DNA of 64,000 nucleotides from Trichuris trichiura. Taxonomy: Eukaryota; Nematoda; Enoplea; Trichinellida; Trichuridae. The position numbers and the translations under genes were made by a program. The stretch's first letter is position 1; the number at the start of each line of letters is the position of its first letter. Below the pieces are notes generated by a model. That model made no database searches and had not been told where the DNA came from. It saw only the letters and a list, made by a program, of their open reading frames with translations. The DNA is taken from positions 3,546,001-3,610,000 of the forward strand of contig JBAJFE010000042.1 of NCBI GenBank assembly GCA_037903355.1, written 5' to 3'. This document shows positions 23,741 through 34,210 of this stretch, in pieces.

Positions 23741-25272
23741 TGGATTATTATAATTTTTTTATTACATAAGCCTGATTTAGGCCTCATAGTCAGAGTTCTG
23801 CTGTACTTAAAGCAGTGTTGGTAATTCATGTTGATTCCAAAAGACTTGGAACGTGCGATTTTGATAGCTGCCATCTGTCCAGTAACTCCATGTAGGCCGT
23901 GCGTTACCGTGGTAGGAGTTTTTGAGACACGGGTGCTCTACAGCGTATCATTCGCTTTCGAAGCACTTCTGCTAAAAGAACGAAATAAAATGCTTTATTT
24001 TTAACGGTTATGGTGAGAACGAAGTACAGCATAACCTTTGTATCCGTAGTTTCTTTTTCTTATGCCCAGGCATATTTAATGTTACATAATTTCCAGCTTA
24101 TGTAAAAGGCGAAAACGCCTCCTGGCTTTTGTGCATGAGTGATTGTCTAAATCAGCGTCTCAAATCAGGACTTGCCCTGTCATAATCTTCGTACAATATA
24201 TCTTTCGTAATCTTTGTTATTTCTTCTATTACCGTTTCAAGCGTCGATCCTCATTTTGGAACAGACATTTCAACTACAGTAAGATTTCTGTATCCGCTAG
24301 GATACGTGCCAGGGATAACCAAGGCTAACAGCAATCACTTTATGAACACGTACGTAGCGTGAGTTTGAGATAAATACACGTGAGCTGGTATGAGAGCGAG
24401 CACAGAAAATCTGATTGGCACTAGGGTAAAATCTGACTGCTGGGACAGGTCAGGCTCTCATGCTTCCAATAAACGCAGTCTCTCGAAGGTTATCTCAGAA
24501 TTTTCTTTGAACAGGGTTCATAATATTGCACGGCTATTTTCATGATGGTTTTAGAGAAATTTGACACGAGAAATTTATTTTGCGAAGCTTTTGGGAAGCG
24601 TCTGTTCTCTGAATTTCACAGGTCGAATTTGTGTAACACCAGTGTGCATTTTCACACGCCCGTTGAGAAGTGGTTCATTTTCAATGCAATGCGTAGCTAT
24701 TTACCGAATATTTAATGTACACCCGCAGATCAATGAATTATGGATAAGAAAGTGCTTTCTTACTCATAATTCGCTGCTAGCTAGCTTGTCACCACTAGTT
24801 TGTCACTGCCTAGCAACAAGGAAGATAACTACGCTGACGGTTGCGCTTATCTGACAACGGAGGAGAGCAGTCTTTGCCATAAAAAAGCTGGGTAAACTCA
24901 TAAGAATTAAGTAAATAAACTTGTTTTTAATGATTAGCTCGATTCACGCATGCAGAAACGCCAAGACACACTTTCACTTCATATGCAAGCAGCAAAATGC
25001 GTAATAGCAAACTGCGTGGGCAGATGAGAGGGAAACCACGGATATGGAGGCCATACTGTATTTACCTGAAACATAATTTAAAGTGTGAAGTTCCTTCCCT
25101 CAGCTCGTGCTATTTGTTGCTCTTGGATCAAGGAACGTTCTTTCAGTGTTGTGCTAGACATTAATGATTTGAATACCTGTTCAGTAGGCATGTGAGACCT
25201 ACCATGTTTGATGAATCGTGTCATTATATCTAAATGCATATTTGATTTTGCGAGTAGTTTTCAGTACGCTGG
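23741..25272. other. No gene seen
   Basis: AT-rich; no supported frame, splice structure or repeat. Confidence 0.4.
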
Positions 25273-25280
25273 GTTTACAA

Positions 25281-25757
25281 CAGGGGTGGGGAACATCCGG
25301 CCTGCGAAGCATTCCTTTCCACCCGCTGTGGCAACCGCACATGCACGCGACATTCACTGAAATGTGACCGTGGGAGCTTATTTTTTGAAAATGCTATAAA
25401 CGTATTGTATGTGAATCCTAGTAATAGCAGAAATCTTGCGTAACAAGCAGGGAGCATCAGGCTGGCTAGAAAAACTGCCTTGCTCTCGGCTCTCTGCCGA
25501 CAAACCGATGTCGTTAGTCTTCAGAGGCCAGCAGTAGGCGGCACTAGTGTGCGCACCGGTAGCGTGGACTATTAGCTGCCTGTCGACCCGAAGTGTTTTT
25601 CTTATCTCGCCTTATCGCTTTGTTCGAATAGTGTCTCAAATGAACATACGTGCAAACAGGGCAGGCTACGTTTTTCGGTTGAGCATTCTGTACGGCCCGC
25701 GAATGGTCTTATAAACGTCTGAAGGGTCCGAGGCAGCAAAAATGTTCCCCAGCCCTG
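25281..25757. mobile_element. Non-autonomous hAT element with perfect 8-bp target duplication
   Basis: A 477-bp element begins CAGGGGTGGGGAAC and ends GTTCCCCAGCCCTG. It is flanked by gtttacaa on both sides (25273-25280 and 25758-25765), an exact 8-bp duplication as made by hAT transposases. The interior is GC-rich and shares blocks with the longer copy at 20924-21590 (e.g. gtgaatcctagtaa, cttgcgtaacaagcagg). No transposase frame remains. Confidence 0.88.
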
Positions 25758-25765
25758 GTTTACAA

Positions 25766-26364
25766 CGAAGTCGTATGAATTTGCATTTTTTGTTATTAAT
25801 AACCCTTTTGAGCAAAACTGCAGTTTAAAACCTGAGTTACATCAGACAAACAATTAAACAAAATTTCATTCAGGAATGGAGATTCAATGTTATTGTCAAC
25901 GAAAATAGGCTTATTTATTACGAATCCAATATGAACTCATATAAAAGTTAAGTTTTGTAAGCTTTCATAATGTATTCACTAGTATCCGCTGCAACCTTTT
26001 GAACGTTTCCACGCGGATTAGAAGGTTTTGCTGTATTATGTTTTCAGAATTATTTATATTTCAATGCAGCAAAGAAATGAAGAGAAATATTGCGCGTACC
26101 CTGCAGTTAGACTGACAGTTCCCCTGAAGCGTGTTGATGTATAGGCGCATGACCAGCGCCACGTGACATACTCTGTCCGATGTCAATATTGACTACTATG
26201 ATGCTCATGTAATGGTCCATTTGTCCCACATGATGAGGAATCAGATCAATTATATGATGTTGTCAGGGCAAGCAGGAGTATATAAAGAAGCCCTCATGGA
26301 AGATGGGGCTGTCGTTATCGAGGATTGACGAACGGTTGACGTATCAAGAGACGAATAAACTTTC
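25766..26364. other. Possible LTR-like promoter sequence, no gene
   Basis: AT-rich to about 26100. Then a more GC-rich stretch has a TATA box (gagtatataaag, about 26275) followed by cgaataaac (about 26352). This is the layout of an LTR or of a promoter plus poly(A) signal, but LTR ends and target duplications could not be fixed. Confidence 0.3.
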
Positions 26365-27697
26365 GGATCTAGTCTGAAATCAGCCCTCCATTGGCAGAAG
26401 CGGCAGCTTCACACGTTAATACGCTGCGATAATGCGGGTAAACCGCGCAACGGGTGCGACGGTTTACTGTGGGTTAATGAACACGTGCTGCGCAAGTTGA
26501 ACGAAGAGACAAAAGAGGGTTAATGCCACCTGCAGTTTGGCCGGTCACTGACCTGCGGATTGCGTTTCCATGTCACTTATGCAGCTACTTACCCTTGTGA
26601 AATAGTGCAGATGAGGGATGAAACAGCTGCGCGTGCATTCCTAGAATGGGTAACACAATGGAGCAGCAGCGGCACACGCAGAGAGGGCGTTATTGACCCG
26701 CGAATTACCTGTGCACGAGTTCTGTAGCTGTGCAATTGAGTAACGGTTGCAAGCGTCACCGATTCAGTTACTGACCCTTGCGAAACAGTGAAGGTGAGGG
26801 ATTAAATGGCTGCACATGCACTGCTGGCACAGGGAGTAAAATGTGCCGGCAGTGATGTATCCCACGGTCTCGTTAGTTATTCGTCGAAAACATCGAAGGT
26901 CAACGCTCCGGTTGGCACTGTACCGTGGCAAAATGTGCGAACCTCATTGTATAGTATGAGCACACCGTGCGCAAGTTGAAGTGAGCCTGCCCGGAAAAGC
27001 AACCGAACAATCACCCAGCGAACTTCGTCGACCGAGACACGGGCGCCCACACGCAGACCGTAGAGTCTATGTGGGCCCAGCTGAAGCGAGGCAACAAGCG
27101 GCGGTGTGGAACGAATCAGAGCGTTGTCGCGTCGTACCTGAGCGAGTTCATGTGGAGAAAACGTTTAGGACCCTCCGACGCTTTCAAGGCCATCCTCGCC
27201 GACATCCGCCTGTTGCACCCGCCCCGAGCGGACGTGACGCCAGCGCTAGTGGCCTTGCCAAAGCGGATGGTACATTGCTTCTTTAACGTTTCTGTTCTCT
27301 ATGCGCGTCTGTATGCACAGGTCGAACGAGAGCCCCCGGTGAACGCAGCGCCCAGGCCAGCGCACACGCCCGACTGAAGGGTACCCAGCTTCTTCAGCGT
27401 TTTCCTGGGTGAAGGCGCACCACTAGACGATATGTACCCTTGCTGTGCGTTAGCGTTTACTGTGCGCGTAACTGAGACGTTTTCACCCAGCCTTACGGTA
27501 AATTTGCTATACTTTTCTTCGGAAATGTTACTGCAATCACGCGGACACACCATAAATTCATCAGCGTTAGTGTGCCAAGCCACTTGCGCGTGCTTAGCTG
27601 CTCGGTGTGCCAAGCCGATTATGTCTCACTAATCCCCACTTGATCTCCTTTGAAGTTGCCGCCACTGCCGACGGAGGGCTGATTTCGGACTAGATCC
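26365..27697. mobile_element. Inverted-repeat-bounded DNA element containing Merlin-type transposase
   Basis: Starts GGATCTAGTCTGAAATCAGC and ends with the complement of GGATCTAGTCCGAAATCAGC; the arms match over about 45 bases with some differences. The 5-mer ctttc flanks both ends (26360-26364, 27698-27702), though known Merlin duplications are 8-9 bp. The interior is GC-rich, unlike its surroundings, and contains a diverged direct repeat of about 58 bases (about 26580 and 26763). A Merlin-type transposase tail lies at 26990-27377. Confidence 0.55.
26990..27377 (+). pseudogene. Merlin (IS1016/IS1595-like) transposase, C-terminal remnant
   Basis: The plus frame reads HPANFVDRDTGAHTQTVESM, then WAQLKRGNKRRCGTNQ and VVASYLSEFMWRKRLG. 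These are the conserved end blocks of Merlin and ISXO2-type transposases: the D-T-G-A-H-T-x-x-(V/I)-E block with the last catalytic acid, then the SYL-EF-WR block. The N-terminal catalytic part was not recognised upstream, so this is a fragment. GC content is well above its flanks, as often seen for recent or foreign elements. Confidence 0.78.
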
Positions 27698-27881
27698 CTT
27701 TCATCTGTTTTACACGTGAATGCGGAAAACGTCTGAATCGGAAACCACAGATATTCTTTTTTCCGCGGTAATGTATGTTAGGAAACTGTTCTCTTCACTT
27801 ACAGATCGAACGTAGTTTCCAGGACCCACCTGCCTGTCTTCTGGAAGGTAAGTAGTAACTGTCGATTACGTATTACGCTGA

Positions 27882-28556
27882 TATGAGAGAACGCTTGCGC
27901 CAAGAACGTAGGCTTCGATTCACTGAACTGTTTACTGATGTAAGCGAGTGTACGATAAAGGAAAAAGTACCGTTTGGAAAGACAGGGTGTCTTTTAACAG
28001 GCTTAGGTTGTTTCATAGTTGATCTTCTGATTCACGGGTTTGGCTTGTTCGATGTATCTGTAAATAAACTTCAAAGTGCCCTACCAACGAATGGATGAGC
28101 AAATTGTTAGAGAAAATACAGAACATTTCGGAACAAGAGCAGTTCCGAAACGTACGGTATCCAAAGTGTTCTATATTCTCTCTAACAATTTGCTCATCCA
28201 TTCGTTGGTGGGGCACTTTAAAGTTTACTTATAGTTACATCAAACAGGCCAAACCCATGAATCAGAAGACAAACTATGAAAAAAGAGTCCCGTTGGAAAA
28301 AACAATGCCTCATTATAAAAGGCATGATGACCCCATTAGCGGGGTCACTGAGTTCACTTCGACGCGATCTTGTCATCGGTTCAGGTTTGAGGGAGCACAT
28401 GCCGCGGTCAGTCCCGCCTCGGACGCTGATCATTGCACCCATTAAGGTGCGACCGCGGTTGGGCCACACTGGTGCGAGACTATTCAGAGCGGCCCTCATG
28501 CTGTGTGTCCTCGCTCTGTGCCTAGCGGGATTCATCCTCCTGCTGGCACTGCCACA
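27882..28556 (-). mobile_element. LTR, family C, split by a palindromic insertion
   Basis: The minus-strand sequence matches the solo LTR at 41237-41591 on both sides of an inserted palindrome. Exact 5-bp duplications gctga flank it (27877-27881 and 28557-28561). The TATA region of the other copy (ccttatataagg) is here a weaker ccttttataatg. Without the insert the length is close to the 355 bp of the other copy. Confidence 0.8.
28011..28281. mobile_element. Penelope-like palindrome, family P3, inside an LTR
   Basis: Arms of about 125 bases run from tttcatagttgatcttctga at 28011 to the complementary aactatgaaa ending about 28281, centred near 28140 (cggaacaagagcagttccg). The arm contains ctaccaacgaatggatgagc, also seen in diverged form in family P2. 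Near the centre is TTCCGAAACGTACGG, like the GAAAC box at ends of Penelope-like elements. It interrupts LTR family C, so it is the younger insertion. Confidence 0.65.
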
Positions 28557-28994
28557 GCTGAGCATGAGATGTTTCAAGTTGCGAGAGCTACGCTAGATTT
28601 ACAATTAAAAAGAATGGTTTTCTCATCTGCTTGGAATAACTATGCATTCTTTTTCTGCAAAATTGAAACGATTCCTGTTACGTCCTTGCGCATTTGCACG
28701 CGGCCATGTTGCATAGCTCGAGACAAAAGCAACGTCTGGATTGTCGCACTGTGCGCTTCGCTGTCAACGCGAAGCTTCTTCGCTTAGGCTAGCGCACGCT
28801 CGCTACGCTTGCTGTTTCGGAGTAAACGTTGCTAACAGTTTTCGTGCCTGGCCTACCGCCGTCCCATGTCAGTCCGCTGCAACAGCACACCGACATAACA
28901 ATTTACTTAGAAATGCTTATCATTCAAGCACTTTAGTTCTGCTAGTAGAGATCTAGTATTAAGTGGATGTGTAAAGATACAACCACTAAAAGAA

Positions 28995-29189
28995 GAAGAA
29001 ATTTATTACGGATGTGTCCCGTTTGTATTCTATATAAAGAGGCTCCGGAGCTTTCGGGTCATTCGAGACCCATCATCAGCGGTCTTAAGTGACACTTAAG
29101 ACCGCTGATGATGGGTCTCGAATGACCCGAAAGCTCCGGAGCCTCTATATATAGAATACAAACGGGACACATCCGCAATAAATTTCTTC
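28995..29189. mobile_element. Penelope-like palindrome, family P1, 195 bp
   Basis: A near-perfect palindrome centred at about 29092 (cttaagtgacacttaag). Each strand carries CTGATGA (plus: 29105-29111), TGGGTC pairing with GACCCG after a six-base loop, then AAAGCTCCGGAGC and, outward, aatacaaacgggacacatcc. Downstream, gtcccgtaccaagaaac also occurs beyond the palindrome at 49223-49446, so the repeat unit may extend to about 29225. Confidence 0.75.
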
Positions 29190-29745
29190 ATCATGAAAAC
29201 ATATTGTCCCGTACCAAGAAACCACGTTTTCAAAACCACTAAGAGAAGTCGAAATCATTACGAACGCAAAAAATCATTAGCATACGTTCTTTTGCTACTG
29301 ATATCTCATTAGTTTGCCGAGGTCTCTCAATCTGGCTGGGTTTCGCTGGATCTTGCTATTCTGACATTCAGTGCCACTGGTTACGCTGCTGCCGTTAATC
29401 AGATTACCACAAACGTTTTTTTCCCTAATGACCGCGCCTTCTTGAATGTTACTGACTACAATCAGGGAAAAGCAGCTGATTCTAGAAATGATCGCACTTT
29501 GTTTAATTTATAAACGTTAATGCAAACAAACGCAAGAAACAAAAAAATATTACACAACAATAACCGCAGCCAGTTGATTTTCGAATGAATTTAACTTCGT
29601 CATTCCGGTCGGCATCGCAATATAAATCTTGATTACCAGACGTTTTAGACCGTCACGTGCAGGATAACAAGGATCTTTTGCAGAGGCTACTGGTTTGCTA
29701 GCAAGAGCATCGCGGCTTTCTCTTCATAAAATCCTTTAATGCCAT

Positions 29746-30475
29746 CTAACAGGCAGTGTTCGTTTGCACGTCAAACCCGAAAGACGCATTATCTTGTAGC
29801 TTAATGGAAAACGCCGTATCTTCACAGAGATGTTTGTCGCTATGTGTGAGCGTTCCACTGGGACATTTGATCACTAAAACGAGTTGATTCTCAGTTGACG
29901 TTTTCCGCCTTCCATATGTAAATGTAGCTTCGAACTTACTGCACTGCCGCTTGTATCTGTACAGTTTGTCATTGCAGGTGCATATTTTGCGACCAGACCG
30001 CTGTTGACACGACGAAGCAGCGCAGTTGAGCTTACATTCGTTGTCGTCATTGCACGGCTCTCCTGGTGCTTTCGCTAACATTGACTTGTTAATAGCAGAA
30101 AAAACTACACGAAGCTCTTACGAGAAACGTAAACTCCTGATAAGCACTGCTCATGAGATGTAATAACACGGCATTGGGTAGAATTTATGCAGTTGCGCTT
30201 GAGAGAGACTCCGTTAGACGCAGGTGTGTCATGCATGACTAGATCAGGATATTCATCTAATAGAACCAAATCAATTAACGAAAAGTGAGATTATTTTTGC
30301 TGATTCAGCCTACTGGCTGACTTCTGGAGGGGCCTAAGTATACATGTTCCCTTCATGGGTTTAGCAGGTGGCAGACATGTACACGTATGCTTGTGACAAC
30401 TGGCCAAACGGCTTTTGGAACCACTGCATTCTTCATTGCTAGAGCATTTGCTGCCAGGGGCTTTCGCTTGTGTAC
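29746..30475 (-). CDS. Secreted EB-module protein, 3' part (three exons)
   Basis: Three minus-strand exons share phase-1 junctions: 30475-30314, 30074-29940 and 29873-29746 (stop). The first two each hold a cysteine-rich EB-like module introduced by AKAPG or KAPGEPC: KAPGSKCSSNEECSG...CTC...GTC and KAPGEPCNDDNEC...ICTCNDKLY...QC. They look like a duplicated exon. The last exon has two cysteines and ends ...VQTNTAC. EB modules occur in secreted or surface proteins of worms; the function here is unknown. The 5' exons, including any signal peptide, were not found between 30.5 and 34 kb. It could be a separate gene or an alternative 3' end of the larger upstream gene, which has its own stop at 34211. 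Confidence 0.65.
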
Positions 30476-30489
30476 CTGTAAAAATCAAG

Positions 30490-33400
30490 CCATCGAGAGT
30501 ACAGCAATTGAACTAGTGCTGCAGATTTGCTTGTGCTCATTAAATATGTGCACTTACACGAACACGCACGAACTACTTGTTAATAATGAAGTAATGGCAC
30601 TCCAGATCAACTATCAGTTGGAAACAGTTGTATGCGCGGTCACTTCCTTTGAGTATTCTCCATCTTTCCAGATAAAAAGTTATTTGATTAGTTAGTTCAG
30701 TTATAACGACATCTTTATGTACTGAATACATAAGATTTGTTTATTTCGGAACGCCTAACTTTTATTGGTAATAAACATTAGCAACAGACAGAGATATAAA
30801 ACAAGTAGATCGGGAGGAGGTTGAACTTGCAGGCTACTCCAATAAAGTCTGAACAGTGGAAATTATTTACCTCTGTTATAAAAGCGAATAATTTCATATA
30901 CGGAAAAGTATGACACGTAAATAGGTCCTGTTTACTTGCCAGAGAAGTTCGGAGCTTTTGGTTAATAGCAGTTTCCGTTGTCAGCAATTTTCATCATGAA
31001 AATGCATTAAATGTGTTAGTAAATGTAACTCCTTGGTACGGGACTGCAGATTTTCGTGTTAAACTGTTTCTTCTACGGAATGTATGTCCCGTTGGAAAAT
31101 TTTTAATTCTCCGGAGCTTTCAGATCAACCATGACCCGTCTTCAGCGGTATCAAATCAATGTAATGAGTAAGTGCGGGGATGACATAAAATCTGTTTTAA
31201 AGGTTTAGAGGCGAGCGTTTTAAAGTTGGGTTTCTGGAGTTTTTCTGTGTCTGTCAGCTAGATGCGTATCCTGTTGTGTATATACGTTGCCATAGAGAGA
31301 TAAAACCAGCGGATCAGAAATGGATAAAACACGAAAGAACAATGGAGAAAATTATGAAAAATGAATTCACTGCATGAATAATGGCAACATACATACACAA
31401 CAAGAGACAGCTAGCTGTAGTTTTTATACTACAACGTTTTTTCAAAGCAGGCTACCTACTGGCCCTTTCAATGCTGCAGGGTCCTGATCAATTTTTGATC
31501 AGATTAGCCCATGACCCACCACAGATTGATTCGCTAACATAAATTGGGAAAGAGTTGCCAGAACGAGAGTGGAAACAGAGGAAACCATTCATTTCCCCAT
31601 TTTTTCCTCCTATTTTTCGGTAGCGGAAAAGAAGGGTCAGAAGCGGAAGAGGGAGCAGAACAGTGGTCTTGCCAGTCGCTAGTTTCTTCTTCTCTCCTCG
31701 TCTGGCCATCATTTTCTTTGATAAAATCTCTTCCTAACCGTCTGTTTTCTGACAGACAACTAGAGGATATGCAATATTGCCCTACCCCCCCTTCCCCTTG
31801 ACTTTTACCGATCCCAGAACTTCCCATTTCCCGCTGGGACAATACCTGTCCATTTAGACTATTTGAAGTGTCCAAGAAGAGGTGGTAGTGTGGTTAAGCA
31901 GTCTACGTTACTGTATAGTCCTAGAAATTTTGGCGGAAAAAATGACAGAAAACAGGTCTATGAGCTCTTTTTGCCCTCTTAAGCTTTTCGTTAGTGGGCA
32001 GCTAGAAAGCTTGTACGGTCTCCATTCTTATGGACAGGTTGCATTGCCGTGTCTGGTCATCGCTTCCAGTCAACCGCTGTCTTTGAAAATCACTGCCTAG
32101 GCAGAACGGGATTATCCTTCAACGTTCCCAACAGCAACAGCATATGGTTTAACTGGACATTAGAAAAACGAAACCAACAGCTGGCCCTTCGACACTTGAG
32201 CAAGCGTAAACGAAGGTGCGAAAGCTAGAGACCGCCATACGCTGATATATAGGTATTGACGGAGAAAGCATCTTAATATTAACAGTTTATCTATTTGTTT
32301 TGCTACAAAAAACCACCTAATGGAATGTTTCAACGTTGTGAACCAGCCTTACACGCCCGCACATTCATGGGGCTTTGTGGAGGTCCCTGTGATAGACGAT
32401 ATGATCGACTGAACAATGTCCTAACTTACCTTGCTTGCCAGCACTCGTACAAGTACTTTGCAAGGACATCGCAGCGCCCTTAGCAACATGCTGACGACAC
32501 AACAAACTACTGATGGCTGTGCTTATTGGTTTCGTGTGTAAAAAAATTTTTTAGTTTGTGGCGACTTCTCGACAGGACAAAGTATCAATAAAGTTTAGAC
32601 CGTGAAAACGAGCTCCTGTTGCCAAAGAAGTTCCATTCTCAAACGGCAAATCACCATGTGGATTTATAAAATTAAGCAAAAACTTCTGCGGCAAAGATCC
32701 TTGTTAAATAGTCAGATAACTTTAAACGAGATACTTTAACAAGAATCGAGTTGACTACTTTTCCACTTGCAGAGGATTGGCAAAATAATTAACAGAACTT
32801 ATTAAATTCTTGAAAGACGGATGATTTAGGTGATCACAAATGAAAGCTCATTAAGCTTTTAAAAGCACTGCTTGGACTTACCAACGCATTGTGTTTGTAA
32901 ATCGTATCAGAATTATTAAACAAACTTTACATTTGAATCTTGGCCCAACATACGTATCTTTATGTCTTGATGTATACATAGGGATGTCCAAGGCATGCGT
33001 GTCAAAACACAGTCACTCCATCGCTCTAATAGTCATAGTGCGAATCAGAAGTAACCGCGCGTCAACTTGCAGCAACTTGTGAGTTGCCCTGTATATATTT
33101 TCCAAAATCCAGAATTCGTCTAGTCTTGAGAATTCCGAACTATGAATCATTGCTGTACATCAAGAAAAGTCAGGGCTTTTCAGAGAAAATAGTCTTACCT
33201 ACGTGTTTTATTCAGCTACGCAGGAGCCGCATCTTCATCAAAAGTTAAGCTACCTGTTTCTCACTGATTAAAAGGAAATTTTGAAGGCCTTGAAAAAGCG
33301 AAATGTAATCTTCAAATCATCTATTATTCCATTGTCAGTGTTTTGTTCTAAGTTCTTGGAGCAAGACAATCTTTTTCTCCCAACTAACACTTTCTCAAGC

Positions 33401-34210
33401 GCAGCTAGTAATATTTATGTCATTGGCAATATACGAAATTAGGCATTCTGCAGGACGCCTAGGCAATTTACAGAATGCCCAGAATCTCTAGGCAATGTAT
33501 GAAACACTTAATAGTTTACACATTTCCTAGACATTTTATGCAACGCCTAATGGCAAACAGGCAGAATATTAAATTGAGTCTTTTCACCTAGGTCACTGCA
33601 ATCCTATAGTGCAGACACCTGCTGGACAAAATGGGTTGACTTTTCGCAGCTTTGCCGCCTTTACTTTTCTTATATCTTGGCTTAAGTTTAGCCTGGGCAA
33701 AGCAGGATAGGCAACGGAGATGTGGAAAAAATTAAGCACTCTAGACGTAGAATTTTGCCGGCCATCGTGTTCCTTTTTAGCCTAAACCTACACCAGAATA
33801 TGAGGACAGTGCAGCCACACTTCAGCGAAAAACAGCGCGCTTTGCCCTATATGCGTCAGCACTACACGCCCACGTGGTCGTAAGTGACGAGACCAAAACA
33901 TTTTCACTGCCCATGACGCGATTCAGACTTTGCCTAAATATTATCTGGCACTTTATATAATGCCTAAGCAAAGTATAAAACATATTAACATAATATAGAC
34001 ATTCATATTTTGCTTACAAACGTCTAGCGTTCTATAGAGAATGCTGGCGTTTCAAGCACTGCCTGCAGTAAAGACAAATTGCGTGTATATGTTTCTCTGG
34101 CTTCACATAGCTTAATAATAGTTGTTATGGAAACCTTCATCACATCTACCTGGTCTGTTGCAAGAATATATCACTTTAAATGTTCTTTACGCTATCTCAT
34201 TTTTTGAAGC
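30490..34210. other. No exon identified
   Basis: Probably holds the missing 5' exons of the EB-module gene, but none could be fixed. A degenerate Penelope-like arm lies at 31086-31150. At 33430-34050 there are scattered diverged copies of a GCCTAGGCA / gaatgcc motif, suggesting an old repeat array. Confidence 0.35.
31086..31150 (-). mobile_element. Degenerate Penelope-like arm, family P1
   Basis: On the minus strand: CTGAAGACGGGTC, a partly paired stem, CTGAAAGCTCCGGAGAATT, then ccaacgggacat. Same box order as 49223-49446 but diverged and one-armed. Confidence 0.5.

Noticed and set aside
28218..28596. Overlapping frames on both strands
   Set aside because: They lie within an LTR and palindrome with exact target duplication.
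28995..29189. Fully active hammerhead ribozyme
   Set aside because: The CTGATGA and GAAA boxes and stem II fit, but a proper NUH cleavage triplet closing stem III was not found in the copies read; at best a remnant or variant.
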